From: Bacteroidales bacterium UBA4073
GTDB taxonomy: Bacteria > Bacteroidota > Bacteroidia > Bacteroidales > Tenuifilaceae
Assembly (NCBI GenBank): GCA_002383425.1
Contig: DFYV01000052.1
Span: 7,124 to 13,651 of the forward strand
Reading direction: 5' to 3'
DNA: 6,528 bases
Every line of letters starts with the position of its first letter. The first letter of the stretch is position 1. Below, in pieces: positions 5,683-6,528 of the stretch. Under the pieces are notes generated by a model. It had not been told where the DNA came from. It saw only the letters and a program-made list of their open reading frames with translations, and did no database searches. A program made the translations under genes and the position numbers.

Positions 5683-6342
5683 ATGTCCAGCTCAACCGTT
5701 TTACTAAGCACGGCATACTTACCACCAGTGCCCTACATGTTTATTCTAATAAATGCAAACAGGGTTTACATTGAGGCACACGAGACCTACAGGAAACAAA
5801 CCTACCGCAACCGGTGCGAAATACTCAGTGCAAATGGTCCAATACCCCTTGTAATTCCGGTTATTAGACCAAAGGGAAACCACACCCCTATCACCGAGGT
5901 TCTTATCGATTACTCAACTGATTGGCCCCGAAACCACTGGCGTGCCATTGAGTCGGCTTACCGCACATCGGCATACTTCGAATTTATAGCCGATATCCTA
6001 CAGCCTTTCTACCAAAACCGGTTTAACTCACTTTGGGAATTTAACGGCAACCTCTTAAAGGTTATAATCGATTTCCTTGAACTCCCAGTCATAATTGATT
6101 TTACAAGCCATTACCAAGAAATTACCCCTGAGGGAGTAATTGACTTACGCAACATCATAAGCCCTAAAGTAAAAGATCCGTCCATAGTAGGGTTAGCATC
6201 CCCTACCCCATACTTTCAAGTATTTGAACATCGCTTCGGATTTACCCCCAACCTGAGTATCATCGACATGCTTTTTAATGAAGGGCTAATGGCAAGAGAA
6301 TTACTTAAAATACCCAAAGATCAAGGTAAGAATAATACTTAA
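5683..6342 (+). CDS. WbqC-family protein, biochemical function unknown
   Basis: The 219 residues match the WbqC-like family (Pfam WbqC), named after a gene in an O-antigen cluster. Its activity is not established, so no reaction is assigned. Conserved blocks visible are AYLPPVPYM (11-19), ETYRKQTYRNRCEILSANGP (34-53), WRAIESAYRTSAYFEF (86-101) and FGFTPNLSIIDMLFNEG (185-201). There is no signal peptide or membrane segment, so it is probably cytoplasmic. The start is set by TAA 5668-5670 in the same frame upstream, with ATG 5683 the first start after it; no clear Shine-Dalgarno. It follows lepB by 77 nt containing a long hairpin. Placement after lepB recurs in Bacteroidota, so a cell-envelope role is plausible but only inferred. 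Confidence 0.85.
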   Translation: MSSSTVLLSTAYLPPVPYMFILINANRVYIEAHETYRKQTYRNRCEILSANGPIPLVIPVIRPKGNHTPITEVLIDYSTDWPRNHWRAIESAYRTSAYFEFIADILQPFYQNRFNSLWEFNGNLLKVIIDFLELPVIIDFTSHYQEITPEGVIDLRNIISPKVKDPSIVGLASPTPYFQVFEHRFGFTPNLSIIDMLFNEGLMARELLKIPKDQGKNNT

Positions 6343-6379
6343 CCACCCATTATGAGTAGCAATTGATCAATGAGTTCAG

Positions 6380-6424
6380 TTTATAAAGTTTATAAAGTTC
6401 ATAAAGTTCATAAAGTTCATAAAG
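6380..6424. repeat. 9-bp tandem repeat, five units
   Basis: The units read TTTATAAAG twice and then TTCATAAAG three times, with no spacer, followed by a decayed sixth unit (TTAATACAA). The single difference, T or C at unit position 3, is segregated along the array, as expected from stepwise duplication. Similar (A/T)-rich arrays with this core occur between genes in Bacteroidota genomes from memory. It begins 38 bp after the WbqC-family stop. Confidence 0.9.
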
Positions 6425-6465
6425 TTAATACAAATTTCACAACGTTTTTTAAAATGCTGACAATT

Positions 6466-6504
6466 AGAAACATAACTTGTCTTTTTAAAATAAAACATGT
6501 TTCT
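6466..6504. other. Perfect 8-bp inverted repeat with 23-nt spacer
   Basis: AGAAACAT (6466-6473) is the exact reverse complement of ATGTTTCT (6497-6504). The spacer includes the A/T-rich TTTTTAAAAT. It could be an operator-like pair or a weak RNA stem; neither is supported further. Confidence 0.4.
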
Positions 6505-6510
6505 TATACC

Positions 6511-6528
6511 GGACTCATCAATGAGTCC
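6511..6528. other. Perfect palindrome cut by the window edge
   Basis: GGACTCAT and ATGAGTCC are 8-bp perfect arms around CA (GGACTCATCAATGAGTCC). The window stops at the last paired base, so pairing cannot be extended and a following T-run cannot be checked. It may be the stem of a terminator for this operon or for a convergent gene, or an end of a repeat element. Confidence 0.5.

Larger units (their letters stand above)
6343..6528. other. Non-coding region after the WbqC-family gene
   Basis: These 186 bases are A/T-rich with no plausible reading frame. They contain the 9-bp tandem repeat (6380-6424), a repeated TTTTTAAAAT (6446-6455 and 6482-6491), an 8-bp inverted repeat (6466-6504) and a palindrome at the window edge (6511-6528). 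ATCAATGAGT occurs at both 6366-6375 and 6517-6526. I see no intrinsic terminator directly after the stop at 6342 and no convincing TTTG/TAnnTTTG promoter. Confidence 0.6.

Noticed and set aside
6495..6528. Hammerhead-ribozyme-like text on the minus strand (TTGATGAGTCC followed later by GAAAC)
   Set aside because: The core would need CTGATGA, and the bases between it and GAAA (GTCCGGTATAA) cannot form stem II. The resemblance comes from the edge palindrome.

Overview
The window looks like a chromosomal segment from a member of the Bacteroidota, probably Bacteroidales or a close relative. The protein families fit this group: IF3, L20 and L35 of Bacteroidota type, a long signal peptidase I, and a WbqC-family protein directly after lepB. 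Most starts lack a Shine-Dalgarno sequence and have A/T-rich leaders, and promoter-like TAATTTTG octamers match the Bacteroidota -7 consensus (TAnnTTTG). All seven genes lie on the + strand and look intact. I cannot name the genus.

Layout. Positions 1-136 hold a 7-bp tandem repeat, a half-palindrome resembling a dispersed Bacteroidota element, and two small inverted repeats. A putative promoter at 129-158 drives the first block, thrS (188-2128), infC (2158-2709), rpmI (2743-2940) and rplT (3054-3398), which ends at a strong intrinsic terminator (3420-3443). This is the widely conserved translation cluster: threonyl-tRNA synthetase, initiation factor IF3, and ribosomal proteins L35 and L20. 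After a 135-bp leader region comes the second block: dapB (3534-4256, diaminopimelate/lysine pathway), lepB (4268-5605, signal peptidase I) and a WbqC-family gene (5683-6342). Positions 6343-6528 are non-coding, with a 9-bp tandem repeat and two perfect inverted repeats, one cut by the window edge.

The main point of interest is infC. Its frame has no ATG, GTG or TTG that would give a full-length IF3. The only start that does so is an ATA at 2158, placed 8 nt after AGGAGG, the one strong Shine-Dalgarno sequence seen in the window. A start-finder limited to ordinary codons would choose ATG 2296 and lose the first 46 residues. The other notable feature is a 16-bp hairpin between lepB and the WbqC gene: its three imperfect positions are all G-U pairs in the sense RNA. 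No unknown multi-gene system is visible. The genes are ordinary housekeeping genes, and the interest lies in their control signals.
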